Of a stretch of 33,346 nucleotides of DNA, positions 8,780 through 16,916 are shown one piece after another (the first letter of the stretch is position 1; every line of letters begins with the position of its first letter). The notes under the pieces are model-generated. The model saw only the letters and a program-made list of their open reading frames with translations, did not search any database and was not told the DNA's origin. A program made the translations under genes and the position numbers. Source of the DNA: JANRLJ01 sp034437895. GTDB lineage: Bacteria; Chloroflexota; Anaerolineae; Aggregatilineales; Phototrophicaceae. Where the stretch lies: NCBI GenBank assembly GCA_034437895.1, contig DAOTTO010000017.1, forward strand, positions 1-33,346. Reading direction: 5' to 3'.

Positions 8780-10735
8780 TTATTCGTCCCCGCCTTCGAC
8801 AAATGAAGGAGGTGTTAGGGGTTTGATTTTACCGGGACGGATTGGTTCTTCAGTGAGGGTCTTTAGCGTGCTTTCGTCCACTTCACGCCCATTAAAACGA
8901 TCAAACATCGCCGGATTCTCTAAGCGATCAACGGCATAGCGCCACCAACGCGGACTCGTCTCGCGCAGTACCGAGCGACAGCTATCGCAGCGAACTGTAT
9001 GACGCGCTCGCGGGATTCCTAAAACGCGCTCCATCCGCACTTCAACCGAAAGCTCTCCACGATGGCAAACCGGACACTGCTCGACAACAAAACCCTTGGC
9101 ATAACGCTCCGCCGCTGCCAGTCCACGTAGATAAAGCCCAACATAAATCAGGATGAGCGCCACACCGATTCCGCCAATAATCGCTTCCAACGGAATGCGA
9201 CTACCTTCTGATGAACCATTATCTGGTGAGGTAACTGGGTTCAAAGGTGGCACATCCGTCGGCGCGGCTTCCCCGATCCCCGCAATTTCGGTTGTTTCGG
9301 ACGTAGCAGTCTGTTCCGGGACAATCGCTATCGGCGTAAAGGTAGGCGGAATCGGTGTCTCTGACAGGATTACGCTTGTCGCCGTAAGGGTTGGCGGCAA
9401 TTCAGTTGCAGTGACCGTAGCAGGCTGCAATGTCGCGCTCGGAATAATAACAGGCGCGGCGGCCTCGGTCATCGTCGGGGGCAGCGGTGTCATGGTGGGT
9501 ATTTCTGTCGCCGTCGGAGTCGGCGGAAGTGCTGTATGAGTCGGAGTGGTTGTTAAGGTCGCCGTCACAGTTGATGTTTCGGTTATCGTTGGCAGAATTG
9601 GCGTTAGGGTTAACGTAGATGTTTCTGTCGGCAAAAGCGTTGATGTGGCCGGAACAGCCGTCATTGTGGGCAGTTCTGTCGGCGTGGGTGTCACCGTTGG
9701 CAGCATCGGCGGAACTGTTTCTGTTGGCACAGTCGTTAATGTCGGCGGAACAGCCGTATCCGGCGGCTTTTCAGTCGGGATTTCCGTTGCGGTTGTGGTT
9801 ACAGTCGCAGTGAGTGTAGGTGTTGGGCTGGGCGTTTCTGTAAAAGTCGCGGTTGGCGTTGCGGTGGCCGTTATCGTCGGTGTAGGTGTTACTGTCGATG
9901 TTAAAGTCGATGTAGATGTTTCAGTAAAAGTTGCGCTGGGCGTAAATGTGGCAGTCGCCGTGAATGTTGGCGTTGGCGTTGAGGTCGCGGAAGATGTCGG
10001 CGTTTCGGTGGGTGTTAATGTAATCGTCGATGTCGCGGACGGCGTAAATGTGGCGGTTGGAGTCAGATTATCTTCTGAAAGTAGTGGTAAGGCTTGCAAA
10101 TCGTCAATCCAAAACACCAGATCAGCCGCAATCCAGCCAAACTGAATTCGGCTAAAACCGAGCGGCACAGGCTGAAAGCGAATCAAAATCCATTCGGTGT
10201 CGGCGCTGCGACCTAAAGGCTCCACAGGCGCACCCGGCAAAAGTTGACCTAACCGAGAATAGGTGCGACCAGACCCGGAACGTATTAACGCGCTGTTGGC
10301 ATTCACAAGCACATAGTTTCCGGCGGGAGTCGGCGTTGGAATAAAAGGCGTTGCCGTAATCAAACCGGGAAAGGGAGAAGGCGTGAGGTTGGCTTCATCA
10401 ATGATGGGCAGTGCATCAATATCGACATTCCACACGGCCAAATCACGCAGAATCCAGCCGTAGCCACGTCCATAAATAATCAGCACCCAATTACCTGCAA
10501 CGTTACGGCTTACAGGACGCAGCAATTCGCCTGCATTCAAAGACCCCACAGCAATATAAAACTCACCCGGCCCGCCACGCACAAAAACATTTTCCACGAG
10601 CAGGTAGCTTCCGGGTGGAGTTGGTGATGGGGTGGATTGCGCCAGCGCGAGTGTCGCAGCGAAAGCAATAATTAGGACAATTAATCCAATGAGTAATAAA
10701 AGGCGTTTCAAAACCGAGCCAGCCTTCTGTAGCAT
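8780..10735 (-). CDS. Membrane protein: two SH3-like domains, long Thr/Pro linker, TM helix, cytoplasmic zinc ribbon
   Basis: 651 residues. A signal peptide or anchor spans about 8-33. Two SH3-like domains (about 43-115 and 140-222) contain VRGGPGEFYIAVGSLNAGE and IRSGSGRTYSRLGQLLPGA. Each is followed by a similar ALP...E.NLTP tail, so they look like a duplication. A roughly 275-residue Thr/Pro/Ser linker (about 224-500) could span the wall. A transmembrane helix (about 514-537) is followed by a cytoplasmic zinc ribbon with CPVC (Cys554, 557) and CDSC (Cys583, 586), then a basic/aromatic tail. It heads a three-gene unit with ftcD and the M23 lipoprotein. The layout suggests a wall-bound sensor tied to a cytoplasmic ribbon, which is an inference. 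No Shine-Dalgarno is evident. Confidence 0.88.
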   Translation of the reverse strand: MLQKAGSVLKRLLLLIGLIVLIIAFAATLALAQSTPSPTPPGSYLLVENVFVRGGPGEFYIAVGSLNAGELLRPVSRNVAGNWVLIIYGRGYGWILRDLAVWNVDIDALPIIDEANLTPSPFPGLITATPFIPTPTPAGNYVLVNANSALIRSGSGRTYSRLGQLLPGAPVEPLGRSADTEWILIRFQPVPLGFSRIQFGWIAADLVFWIDDLQALPLLSEDNLTPTATFTPSATSTITLTPTETPTSSATSTPTPTFTATATFTPSATFTETSTSTLTSTVTPTPTITATATPTATFTETPSPTPTLTATVTTTATEIPTEKPPDTAVPPTLTTVPTETVPPMLPTVTPTPTELPTMTAVPATSTLLPTETSTLTLTPILPTITETSTVTATLTTTPTHTALPPTPTATEIPTMTPLPPTMTEAAAPVIIPSATLQPATVTATELPPTLTATSVILSETPIPPTFTPIAIVPEQTATSETTEIAGIGEAAPTDVPPLNPVTSPDNGSSEGSRIPLEAIIGGIGVALILIYVGLYLRGLAAAERYAKGFVVEQCPVCHRGELSVEVRMERVLGIPRARHTVRCDSCRSVLRETSPRWWRYAVDRLENPAMFDRFNGREVDESTLKTLTEEPIRPGKIKPLTPPSFVEGGDE

Positions 10736-10747
10736 TAAAGCGCGGTT

Positions 10748-10777
10748 ATCGTATCACAAACCGAACCGTTACACCAA
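10748..10777 (-). promoter_or_regulatory. Possible promoter of the SH3/zinc-ribbon operon
   Basis: Minus strand shows TTGGTG, an 18-base spacer, then TACGAT. The -10 box lies 12 bases from the ATG, which would leave a leader of only a few bases and fits the missing Shine-Dalgarno. Confidence 0.35.
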
Positions 10778-10811
10778 TTGATAATGCGATGCTGAATTTT
10801 TATGTCAAGGC

Positions 10812-11501
10812 TTAATTCTCGCCCATTTCGTCTACAATGTTAAAGCTCATGGGCGACTCTAGCTGAAAGCCATCTGCGAATAACGCCACTGACCACAGTC
10901 CGGGCGTAAATGGCACATCATCGGGCGTGATAAAATAGAAAAGACAAAGTTGACTTGCACTCTGCCCTACTGACCAGTCTCCAGAATACACTAATTCGCC
11001 ATTGTAATACCAATCCGCCCGCATCGGAGTTCCAGCCTCGATGTTGTAGGCCGTAACCGTTGCGTAAAGTACTGGTGTGCTAGAGGGAAATGTCCCTTCT
11101 AGCCCCTCTGCACAGCCATTTGCCTCGTTAACCCCCGCCACAACACCCGTTTTAATGAACCACCGCTGCCCACTTGCAAGCGCGGCGGCGGCTGTAGATT
11201 CGAGCTGTGGCGCACTGGAATTGTTTCCAGCGGCAACAATTTGAATCGTGGGCGTATTCAATACACGTAATGTTGCTTCATATTGGATGTTGCCTGCGCT
11301 GAAGTAAGTCGCTGTCGCTTGAGAGGATTGCACAGTCGCGCTCATCGAAGTGCTTTCATACTCGGCGGTTGCGACAATTCCAACGGCCTCAGCGCGATAT
11401 TGGTCGCTGCTGGTCTGCAAGGTTGCCTCCATATTGGAACCGCCTAACACCTGACACGCGCCTAAAACCGCTGCTAAAATAAGCCAAATTATGGATCGCA
11501 A
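10812..11501 (-). CDS. Unknown lipoprotein
   Basis: 229 residues; family not recognised. The N-terminus MRSIIWLILAAVLGAC carries a good lipobox (LGAC, Cys16). Residues about 20-85 form a Thr/Ser/Ala-rich helical segment that lacks Pro and may be a stalk. The folded domain (about 105-225) looks beta-rich, with Cys128 and a later Cys at about 191 that could pair. The start is TTG at 11501, supported by an AAAGGA purine run about 9 bases upstream. There are 76 bases and a possible promoter between it and the next gene, so it may be a separate unit. Surface exposure is inferred from the lipobox. Confidence 0.78.
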   Translation of the reverse strand: MRSIIWLILAAVLGACQVLGGSNMEATLQTSSDQYRAEAVGIVATAEYESTSMSATVQSSQATATYFSAGNIQYEATLRVLNTPTIQIVAAGNNSSAPQLESTAAAALASGQRWFIKTGVVAGVNEANGCAEGLEGTFPSSTPVLYATVTAYNIEAGTPMRADWYYNGELVYSGDWSVGQSASQLCLFYFITPDDVPFTPGLWSVALFADGFQLESPMSFNIVDEMGEN

Positions 11502-11579
11502 CGAACTTTATCCTTTGATACATCCACCATCGTATACAATGTACCTGAATTAAGGGTAGTCATCAATAGGATTTCGTTT

Positions 11580-14018
11580 ATGCGTAGCAGGCGTTTGTTG
11601 TTTATCTTGTCAGCATTTTATCTAGTCTTCATTGGCGGCAGTGCTTATTACACCCTCGCCTTCCCCATTCGGATTTTCCATCATGCCTTTATGACGCTTT
11701 TGCTGGCGCTGTGGTTATTTGGTCGAGTGAGATCAGGGAAAGGATTGCCCACAACGCCGCTGAATCCAGCAATTTACGCGATGGTTGCGTTGTGGGGACT
11801 TTCGGCAGTGTTCAGCATTGACCGCCGGATGGCATTTGAAAATTTATGGTTTCTCATCCTCCATACGATTCTCTTTTTTATATTGGTGGATTACTTCCAA
11901 CGTGGCCGGCATAAACTCGTGATGGAAACGCAGTTTATCCTTGCCGCAACAGTCGTTTTAATCTCTGGGCTGGAAATTGCGTCTTGGTATTTCGGATTAA
12001 ATGTTACCCCCGATACACAGGTCGGCTGGCTGACCGTCATCGGACCCGACGCATGGCTGCCGCTGAGGATTTTGCGACTGGCGCTGGCGATGAGCATCAG
12101 CACCCTCCTCGCGGGGTATGTCGCACCGCTGATTACTTTAGCGATTGGATGGGCGCTGACGACACGGCGGGATTATCGTCAAGTCCTCTTCGGTCTAGCC
12201 GCCGCCTTATTTGTGATTCTCGTGTTGACCTTCTCACGCGGCGGACTTCTTTCTTTAGCGGCGGCATTAGGCACCTTTATGTTGATGCGCTTCGCACAAA
12301 ATCGACGCTTACAAGGGCGCAATCTGTCTTTGATTTTGATCGGCGCTGGCGCGGCAGTCGGCGTTATTGGGATAACGCTCTTCATGATAATTACCCTAAG
12401 TCCCTCGCGCAGCAGCGGCGATCAAGTGCGCGTCGATATGCTCCGCAGCGCGGTTGCAATGACACAAGATTATCCGCTGCTAGGCGTGGGGCCAGGTATT
12501 TATGGTCGAGCTTTCCGCGACTATCGCTCCCCAGAATTAGCCCGTGATCGGCTGGCTTCCGCCCATAATCTTTACCTGAACACAGCCACCGAGACAGGCT
12601 TGCTTGGCGCAATCATCAGCTTAGGCTTAGGGGGTTTGCTCGTCCAATGTTGGTGGCGCACTTGGAAAAACGCCGCTTCTGACGGGGAACGAATCCGGCT
12701 CGAAGCGACGATTGCCGCCCTCATCGGAGTCGCCGTACACAGCCTCGTTGATGTGTTTACGACGACACCGCTTGTCGTATTATTTCTGGTGCTAATCGCC
12801 TACAGCATTACCGGCATTCGCAGCGCATTAACGCCGCAGCCGCGTGGTCAGCGCTGGCCTGCGCTCGTGGGATTAGTCCTGATCGTAGGCTACGGCCTCT
12901 GGTTTATCCAGATCGACCAAGCGCATATTCATTATCAAAAGAGTTTTGTTGGCGGCGAAGCAGGTTTAGAAGAAGCACGCGCCGCCGAGCGTAGGGATCC
13001 GGTGCTGAACCTTTACGATCTACAAATCGCTTTTTTGATCGGACAAGACCCGAATGCTGATTTAAGCGCTAAGATCGGGGCGTATGAAGATGCACTAGAA
13101 TTAGAACCCAGTTGGGACACTGGTTGGATTAATCTCGCCGCGCTGGTCGCCAATGACGGTGATGCGGAATTGGCAGTCATTTATTTAGAACGGGCGCTTG
13201 CCATTAACCCCCTCACAGTAGTGCGTCTGAATCTGGCAAGACTTTCCGAAAATGCGTCACCCGATGATGAAGTCTTAACGAATTACACATCAGGACTTCA
13301 ATTTTTTATGATGACAAGACAAACACTTCCTTTATCGCCATTTTGGAGAGAAACTGAACTACGAAGTACTGCGCTAGACGATTATGTCGCGCAACTGCCG
13401 CTTGATTGGCGCTATCGGTATTGGGCAGAAATTGACCCCGAAGTGGCTTACGCGCTGGTAACTCCCAATCCAACGAGTGCCGCCGAATTTTGGGTGGCTG
13501 GCGAATATACCTTAAATGTAGAAAATGACCCGTCCACCGCCGCCGATCATTTCAGCCGTTCTATTGCCTTAAGCCCCACCAATGGCGATTATTACGCTTC
13601 TCGCGCCAGAGCCACACGAGAAAGCGACCTTAGCGCTGCCCAACGAGATATTGACTTAGCGACTTTACTCGGCACCACTTTTGAATATCCGTATCTTATC
13701 CGCGCTCAACTGACGGAAAACCCAGATGAAGTCCGCCTGCTGCTGGCGACATCGCTACGTCCACGCAGCGTCCCACAAGAATTCGCGGCGGTACTTTATG
13801 GCGGACGGATGTCAAACTTTGATTTATTCCCCGAAATGCGTTATCCGGGGCCAGGTCGAGCCGTCATGCAACCCTGGTATACTTTAGCCGAGCAGTTCTT
13901 AGCAGAAGACAATACCGAGCAGGCCATCACCGTCTATCAAGCGATTGTCGATTACGCGCCCGACGAAACCGAAGCGCGAGATCAAGTGACGCAGCTGGAA
14001 GCTGAAGCGGTTGATTAA
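11580..14018 (+). CDS. O-antigen ligase/polymerase-like membrane protein with C-terminal TPR domain
   Basis: 812 residues. About 12 hydrophobic helices occupy residues 1-445. The Wzy_C-type signature is present: the arginine motif LTFSRGG (Arg220) and, in the periplasmic-type loop, HNLYLNTATETGLLG (His329). In this family these residues act in joining or polymerising undecaprenyl-linked glycans. The soluble C-terminal half (about 455-812) is helical and tetratricopeptide-like, for example AAERRDPVLNLYDLQIAFLIGQDP, WDTGWINLAALVANDGDAELAVIYLERALAI, and the last AEQFLAEDNTEQAITVYQAIVDYAPDE. The start has AGGA about 9 bases upstream. The plus-strand genes downstream encode glycosyltransferases, so it probably works on an exported polysaccharide. 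Whether it is ligase or polymerase cannot be told. Confidence 0.85.
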   Translation: MRSRRLLFILSAFYLVFIGGSAYYTLAFPIRIFHHAFMTLLLALWLFGRVRSGKGLPTTPLNPAIYAMVALWGLSAVFSIDRRMAFENLWFLILHTILFFILVDYFQRGRHKLVMETQFILAATVVLISGLEIASWYFGLNVTPDTQVGWLTVIGPDAWLPLRILRLALAMSISTLLAGYVAPLITLAIGWALTTRRDYRQVLFGLAAALFVILVLTFSRGGLLSLAAALGTFMLMRFAQNRRLQGRNLSLILIGAGAAVGVIGITLFMIITLSPSRSSGDQVRVDMLRSAVAMTQDYPLLGVGPGIYGRAFRDYRSPELARDRLASAHNLYLNTATETGLLGAIISLGLGGLLVQCWWRTWKNAASDGERIRLEATIAALIGVAVHSLVDVFTTTPLVVLFLVLIAYSITGIRSALTPQPRGQRWPALVGLVLIVGYGLWFIQIDQAHIHYQKSFVGGEAGLEEARAAERRDPVLNLYDLQIAFLIGQDPNADLSAKIGAYEDALELEPSWDTGWINLAALVANDGDAELAVIYLERALAINPLTVVRLNLARLSENASPDDEVLTNYTSGLQFFMMTRQTLPLSPFWRETELRSTALDDYVAQLPLDWRYRYWAEIDPEVAYALVTPNPTSAAEFWVAGEYTLNVENDPSTAADHFSRSIALSPTNGDYYASRARATRESDLSAAQRDIDLATLLGTTFEYPYLIRAQLTENPDEVRLLLATSLRPRSVPQEFAAVLYGGRMSNFDLFPEMRYPGPGRAVMQPWYTLAEQFLAEDNTEQAITVYQAIVDYAPDETEARDQVTQLEAEAVD

Positions 14019-14022
14019 ACGC

Positions 14023-14051
14023 TTGTATGCACCACTAAAATCTGCTATGAT
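14023..14051 (+). promoter_or_regulatory. Promoter of tRNA-Arg
   Basis: TTGTAT, a 17-base spacer, then TATGAT; the -10 box ends 12 bases before the mature tRNA 5' end. It is the best sigma70-type match in the window. Confidence 0.75.
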
Positions 14052-14063
14052 GGGATTTAATTA

Positions 14064-14135
14064 GCCCCCATAGCTCAGTGGATAGAGCGTTGCCCTCCGA
14101 AGGCAGAGGCCCAGGTTCGAGTCTTGGTGGGGGCA
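14064..14135 (+). tRNA. tRNA-Arg(CCG)
   Basis: Complete cloverleaf of 72 nt. The acceptor stem GCCCCCA pairs with TGGGGGC and the discriminator base is A. The D arm is GCTC/GAGC. The anticodon arm is TTGCC/GGCAG with loop CTCCGAA, giving anticodon CCG at 14097-14099, which reads CGG. The variable loop is 4 nt. The T arm is CCAGG/CTTGG with loop TTCGAGT. CCA is not encoded. It has its own promoter and terminator. Confidence 0.97.
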
Positions 14136-14147
14136 AAAGACGTTTCA

Positions 14148-14187
14148 AAGTAAACATCCAGTCTCATTCGGGCTGGATGTTTGCTTT
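14148..14187 (+). terminator. Terminator after tRNA-Arg
   Basis: A 14-bp stem with one G-T pair, AAGTAAACATCCAG against CTGGATGTTTGCTT, and an 11-base loop begins 12 bases after the tRNA. A short T run follows. Strong stem and position make it the tRNA terminator. Confidence 0.75.
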
Positions 14188-14222
14188 CCCGCCCTATATT
14201 TGTTTTGCGAGAGCGCAAATTC

Positions 14223-14975
14223 ATGAATCCAATCCCAGTAACACTGATTGAAAAACTGCATCATCCCGACCACAACGTGCGAAGCAGCGCGGTGTTCGAA
14301 TTAAATCACTTGGATAACCCGAATAAGTTATCTCTTTTGATTCAGGCGCTTAGAACCGAGCCGGATTTGAATGTGCGGGAAGACATCACTTATGCCCTTG
14401 TGTCTCTAGGTTCCGAAGCATTGTCCTCACTGATCAATCTTTTGAAAAATCAAGATGCGGAGGTTCGGCATCATGCAGCACATACGCTGGGAAAGATCGG
14501 AAAAGCTGATGCCACCGAAGCATTAATCGATGCTTTGCAAGATACTGACCCCAAAGTCAGCGCTAAAGCGGCCTACGCATTAAGCCAAATCGGTGATGCA
14601 AAGGCAATCCCAGCGTTAATCCGCCTGTTGGATGACGATAATCCAGATGTAAAAACGAGCGTCATGGAAGCGCTGGAGACTTTTGGCGCATTAGCCGTGC
14701 CATTTTTGGTTAATACAATGACGCATGAAAAGTGGCAGGTGCGTGAACAAGTCGTAGAAATGTTTGGCTCAATTCAGGATAAAGAAGCGATTCCAGCACT
14801 CATCACTGCTTTACAGGATGAGCATTGGCAAATCCGGTTTTCAGCCGTAACTGCTTTGGGCTATATGCGCGACAAAACTGTAAAAGATGCACTGGAGCAG
14901 GTGCGAGACGATCCTGTACCGCAGATCAATGCTTTAGCATCAAAAATTCTGAAACAAAATTTTTCTGTGCTATGA
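14223..14975 (+). CDS. HEAT-repeat protein
   Basis: 250 residues made almost wholly of HEAT/PBS-lyase-like helical repeats of about 31 residues, e.g. NLLKNQDAEVRHHAAHTLGKIG, DALQDTDPKVSAKAAYALSQIGD, RLLDDDNPDVKTSVMEALETFG, ALQDEHWQIRFSAVTALGYM. About eight repeats can be counted. Such solenoids bind proteins; no catalytic residues are visible and the partner is unknown. The ATG at 14223 is chosen because the upstream TTG at 14181 lies inside the tRNA terminator stem. There is no signal peptide. The next gene starts 9 bases after the stop, but that gene also has its own -10-like box. Confidence 0.88.
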   Translation: MNPIPVTLIEKLHHPDHNVRSSAVFELNHLDNPNKLSLLIQALRTEPDLNVREDITYALVSLGSEALSSLINLLKNQDAEVRHHAAHTLGKIGKADATEALIDALQDTDPKVSAKAAYALSQIGDAKAIPALIRLLDDDNPDVKTSVMEALETFGALAVPFLVNTMTHEKWQVREQVVEMFGSIQDKEAIPALITALQDEHWQIRFSAVTALGYMRDKTVKDALEQVRDDPVPQINALASKILKQNFSVL

Positions 14976-14984
14976 TGGCGCACG

Positions 14985-16139
14985 ATGAAACAAAACAATT
15001 CACAATTCTCCAACTTGATAAAAGCGTTGCCTTGGATAGCGCGTTTTGGACTTGTATGGGGTGTCCTGAGTCTCATTTCACCAGCTACACATCGCGCCAC
15101 GCTGCAAGCGCCGCAAACCGCCCAAACGATCAATCAGCAGGTGTGTGTTCATACCAGTTTGATTGATGAAGTCGATGAGTGGAAAATCCAGCGCTCGCTC
15201 CAGTTGGTGCGCGAGATGGGCGCAAGCACCATCGTCGAATTTTTCCCTTGGGCTTATATCGAAAATAATGAAGATGCTTACGATTGGGCGCAAGCGGATC
15301 GAATCGTCAAACACGCCCAAAATCAGGGCATACGCATCATCGCCCGAATTGGCCTTGTCCCCGCTTGGGCGCGTCCGGGGGAGACGACCTTAAATTATTT
15401 GCCTGAAGATGCCTTCCCCGATTTCGTTGATTTTGTGACGGATTTCGCTTCTCGTTATGCTGGAATTATTGACGATATTATCGTCTTAAACGAGCCAAAT
15501 TTGGCGTTTGAATGGGGGTATCAGTCAGTTGACCCCTCGCGTTATGTCCGCCTGCTGCAAGCGGTTTATGCGCCTGTCCATGCCGTTAATCCTAATATCA
15601 ACATACTCGCCGGGGCGCTTGCGCCTACGCTCGAACCTGCTGGGAGTCCAAATGGCTTAGATGATTTGTTGTATTTAGATGCGATGTATGCCGCAGGCGC
15701 AAAAGCATATTTCGATGCGTTGGCGATTCACACCTATGGCTTTACCGAACCACCCGACGCGCCCCCCTCCCCCGATCAATTGAATTTTCGCCGCGCTGAA
15801 TTATTACGCGACATTATGCGCCGTTATGGGGATGCAGATAAACTTGTATTCATTACGGAAAGCGGTTGGAACGATGATCCGCGCTGGACGAAAGCTGTCC
15901 GTCCTTCACAAAGGGTTGTTTATACCATCGCTGCATTTCAATGGGCGCAAAATTGGGCATGGGCAGAGACGCTCTGCATCTGGCATTTTCGCTATCCCCG
16001 CCCAACGGGGCGCTATCCCGATAATTTCACGTTCGTCACGCCGGAATTTCAACTGAAGCCGATTTATTACGCCCTGCAAGCCTATGCCAGAGGGTGGGAA
16101 AGTGAACAAGCCTCATGGCTGCCCCCACCCGGCGAGTAA
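14985..16139 (+). CDS. Membrane-anchored clan GH-A-like glycoside hydrolase
   Basis: 384 residues. A hydrophobic N-terminal segment (about 13-32) acts as signal anchor or signal peptide. The rest reads as a (beta/alpha)8 barrel of the GH39/GH5-like type. It has FPWAYIENNEDAYDWAQADRIV, IARIGLVPAWARP, the acid/base motif LNEPN (Glu170), LAIHTYGF, and the nucleophile motif FITESGWND (Glu292). Spacing of the two glutamates (about 122) suits retaining clan A enzymes. Substrate is unknown; a plant-type or self-made polysaccharide is possible. A TATGAT box ends 8 bases before the ATG and no Shine-Dalgarno is seen, so the mRNA may be leaderless. Its end overlaps the following gene by 25 bases. Confidence 0.85.
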   Translation: MKQNNSQFSNLIKALPWIARFGLVWGVLSLISPATHRATLQAPQTAQTINQQVCVHTSLIDEVDEWKIQRSLQLVREMGASTIVEFFPWAYIENNEDAYDWAQADRIVKHAQNQGIRIIARIGLVPAWARPGETTLNYLPEDAFPDFVDFVTDFASRYAGIIDDIIVLNEPNLAFEWGYQSVDPSRYVRLLQAVYAPVHAVNPNINILAGALAPTLEPAGSPNGLDDLLYLDAMYAAGAKAYFDALAIHTYGFTEPPDAPPSPDQLNFRRAELLRDIMRRYGDADKLVFITESGWNDDPRWTKAVRPSQRVVYTIAAFQWAQNWAWAETLCIWHFRYPRPTGRYPDNFTFVTPEFQLKPIYYALQAYARGWESEQASWLPPPGE

Positions 16140-16888
16140 TCCCGATTTTCTTCATTGTTATCGCATTATTGATGGTCGCAGTCGGGCTGTATATCCGCAA
16201 CCGCCCGACTGAGCCGCCCTTTCCCTACGGCGAGATTCGCATCGCCATTGATGCCAGCACCCCACCCTTTGCGCTGGCAAACGGCAGTGACTTAACCGGA
16301 TTAGAAATTGATCTCGGTTACGCATTGGGTGAAGAACTTGGTTTGACCGTCCGCTTTATCAACATGGGTTACGACGGCCTTTACGATTCGCTTCGAGCCG
16401 ATCAAGCCGATATTGTGCTTTCGCAGTTGGTGATTAATCCGCTGAAAATGGGCGATGCACTTTATACGCGCCCCTATTTTGATGCCGGATTAGTCCTTAT
16501 CAGCAACACATCTCATTCAATTAACGAGATGTCTGCCCTCTCCGGCAAACGACTCGCCTATGAATTTGGATCATCCGCCGATGCGGAAGCGCGGTTATGG
16601 GCGCGGCGGATTCGTCCATTTGAAACGCTGCCTTATGAATTACCTGAACACGCGCTTGATTCAATTCGACTAGGCGAGGCAGATGCTGCGTTGGTGGATG
16701 CGATTAGCGCACGGATTTATTTGCGTGAGCATCGTGATTGGCAAGTACAAGTTATCTATGTAACGCATATTCCCTTTGCCATTGCCACATCGATTGATCG
16801 TCCACAAACTTGGCAAGTAATTGATCGCGCATTGCAAGCCTTGATTCAAAATGGCACACTCGACAGAATAATCAACCGTTGGCTCTAA
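16115..16888 (+). CDS. Membrane-anchored solute-binding protein (SBP_bac_3 family)
   Basis: 257 residues. One uncleaved-looking helix (about 9-27) is followed by a type-II periplasmic-binding fold of the amino-acid/polar-substrate class: EIRIAIDASTPPFALANGSDLTGLEIDLGYALGEELG, FINMGYDGLYDSLRADQADIVLSQL, YTRPYFDAGLVLIS, SGKRLAYEFGSSADAEARLWARR, and a C-terminal alternation typical of the family. The ATG overlaps the glycoside hydrolase end by 25 bases, so translation is likely coupled. No permease or ATPase genes lie next to it, so it may sense or retain a ligand instead of feeding a transporter. The lack of a lipobox is unusual for a Gram-positive-type binding protein. Confidence 0.85.
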   Translation: MAAPTRRVIPIFFIVIALLMVAVGLYIRNRPTEPPFPYGEIRIAIDASTPPFALANGSDLTGLEIDLGYALGEELGLTVRFINMGYDGLYDSLRADQADIVLSQLVINPLKMGDALYTRPYFDAGLVLISNTSHSINEMSALSGKRLAYEFGSSADAEARLWARRIRPFETLPYELPEHALDSIRLGEADAALVDAISARIYLREHRDWQVQVIYVTHIPFAIATSIDRPQTWQVIDRALQALIQNGTLDRIINRWL

Positions 16889-16907
16889 TCCCTTTAGCCA
16901 CTATACT
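16879..16907 (+). promoter_or_regulatory. Promoter of the glycosyltransferase genes
   Basis: TTGGCT, a 17-base spacer, then TATACT. The -10 box ends 9 bases before the ATG at 16917, so transcription would begin within about 3 bases of the start codon. That implies a leaderless mRNA, consistent with the missing Shine-Dalgarno. Confidence 0.55.
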
Positions 16908-16916
16908 AAGCCTATC

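Noticed and set aside
9540..10070. Repeated short motifs that could suggest CRISPR or tandem repeats
   Set aside because: They are degenerate codons for Thr and Pro with no constant repeat or spacer length.
9153..10145. Long Val/Gly-rich open frames on the plus strand
   Set aside because: They are the complement of the Thr/Pro codons in the SH3/zinc-ribbon gene linker; low complexity keeps the frame open by chance.
11515..11540. TTGATA and TACAAT upstream of the O-antigen-ligase gene
   Set aside because: Spacing is only 14 bases, too short for a confident promoter call.
11984..12547. 187-residue plus-strand frame within the O-antigen-ligase gene
   Set aside because: Overlaps a gene with clear family motifs and has no recognisable domain.
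14181..14222. TTG start extending the HEAT gene
   Set aside because: It lies in the tRNA terminator stem and would add a non-conserved-looking leader; the ATG at 14223 fits better.
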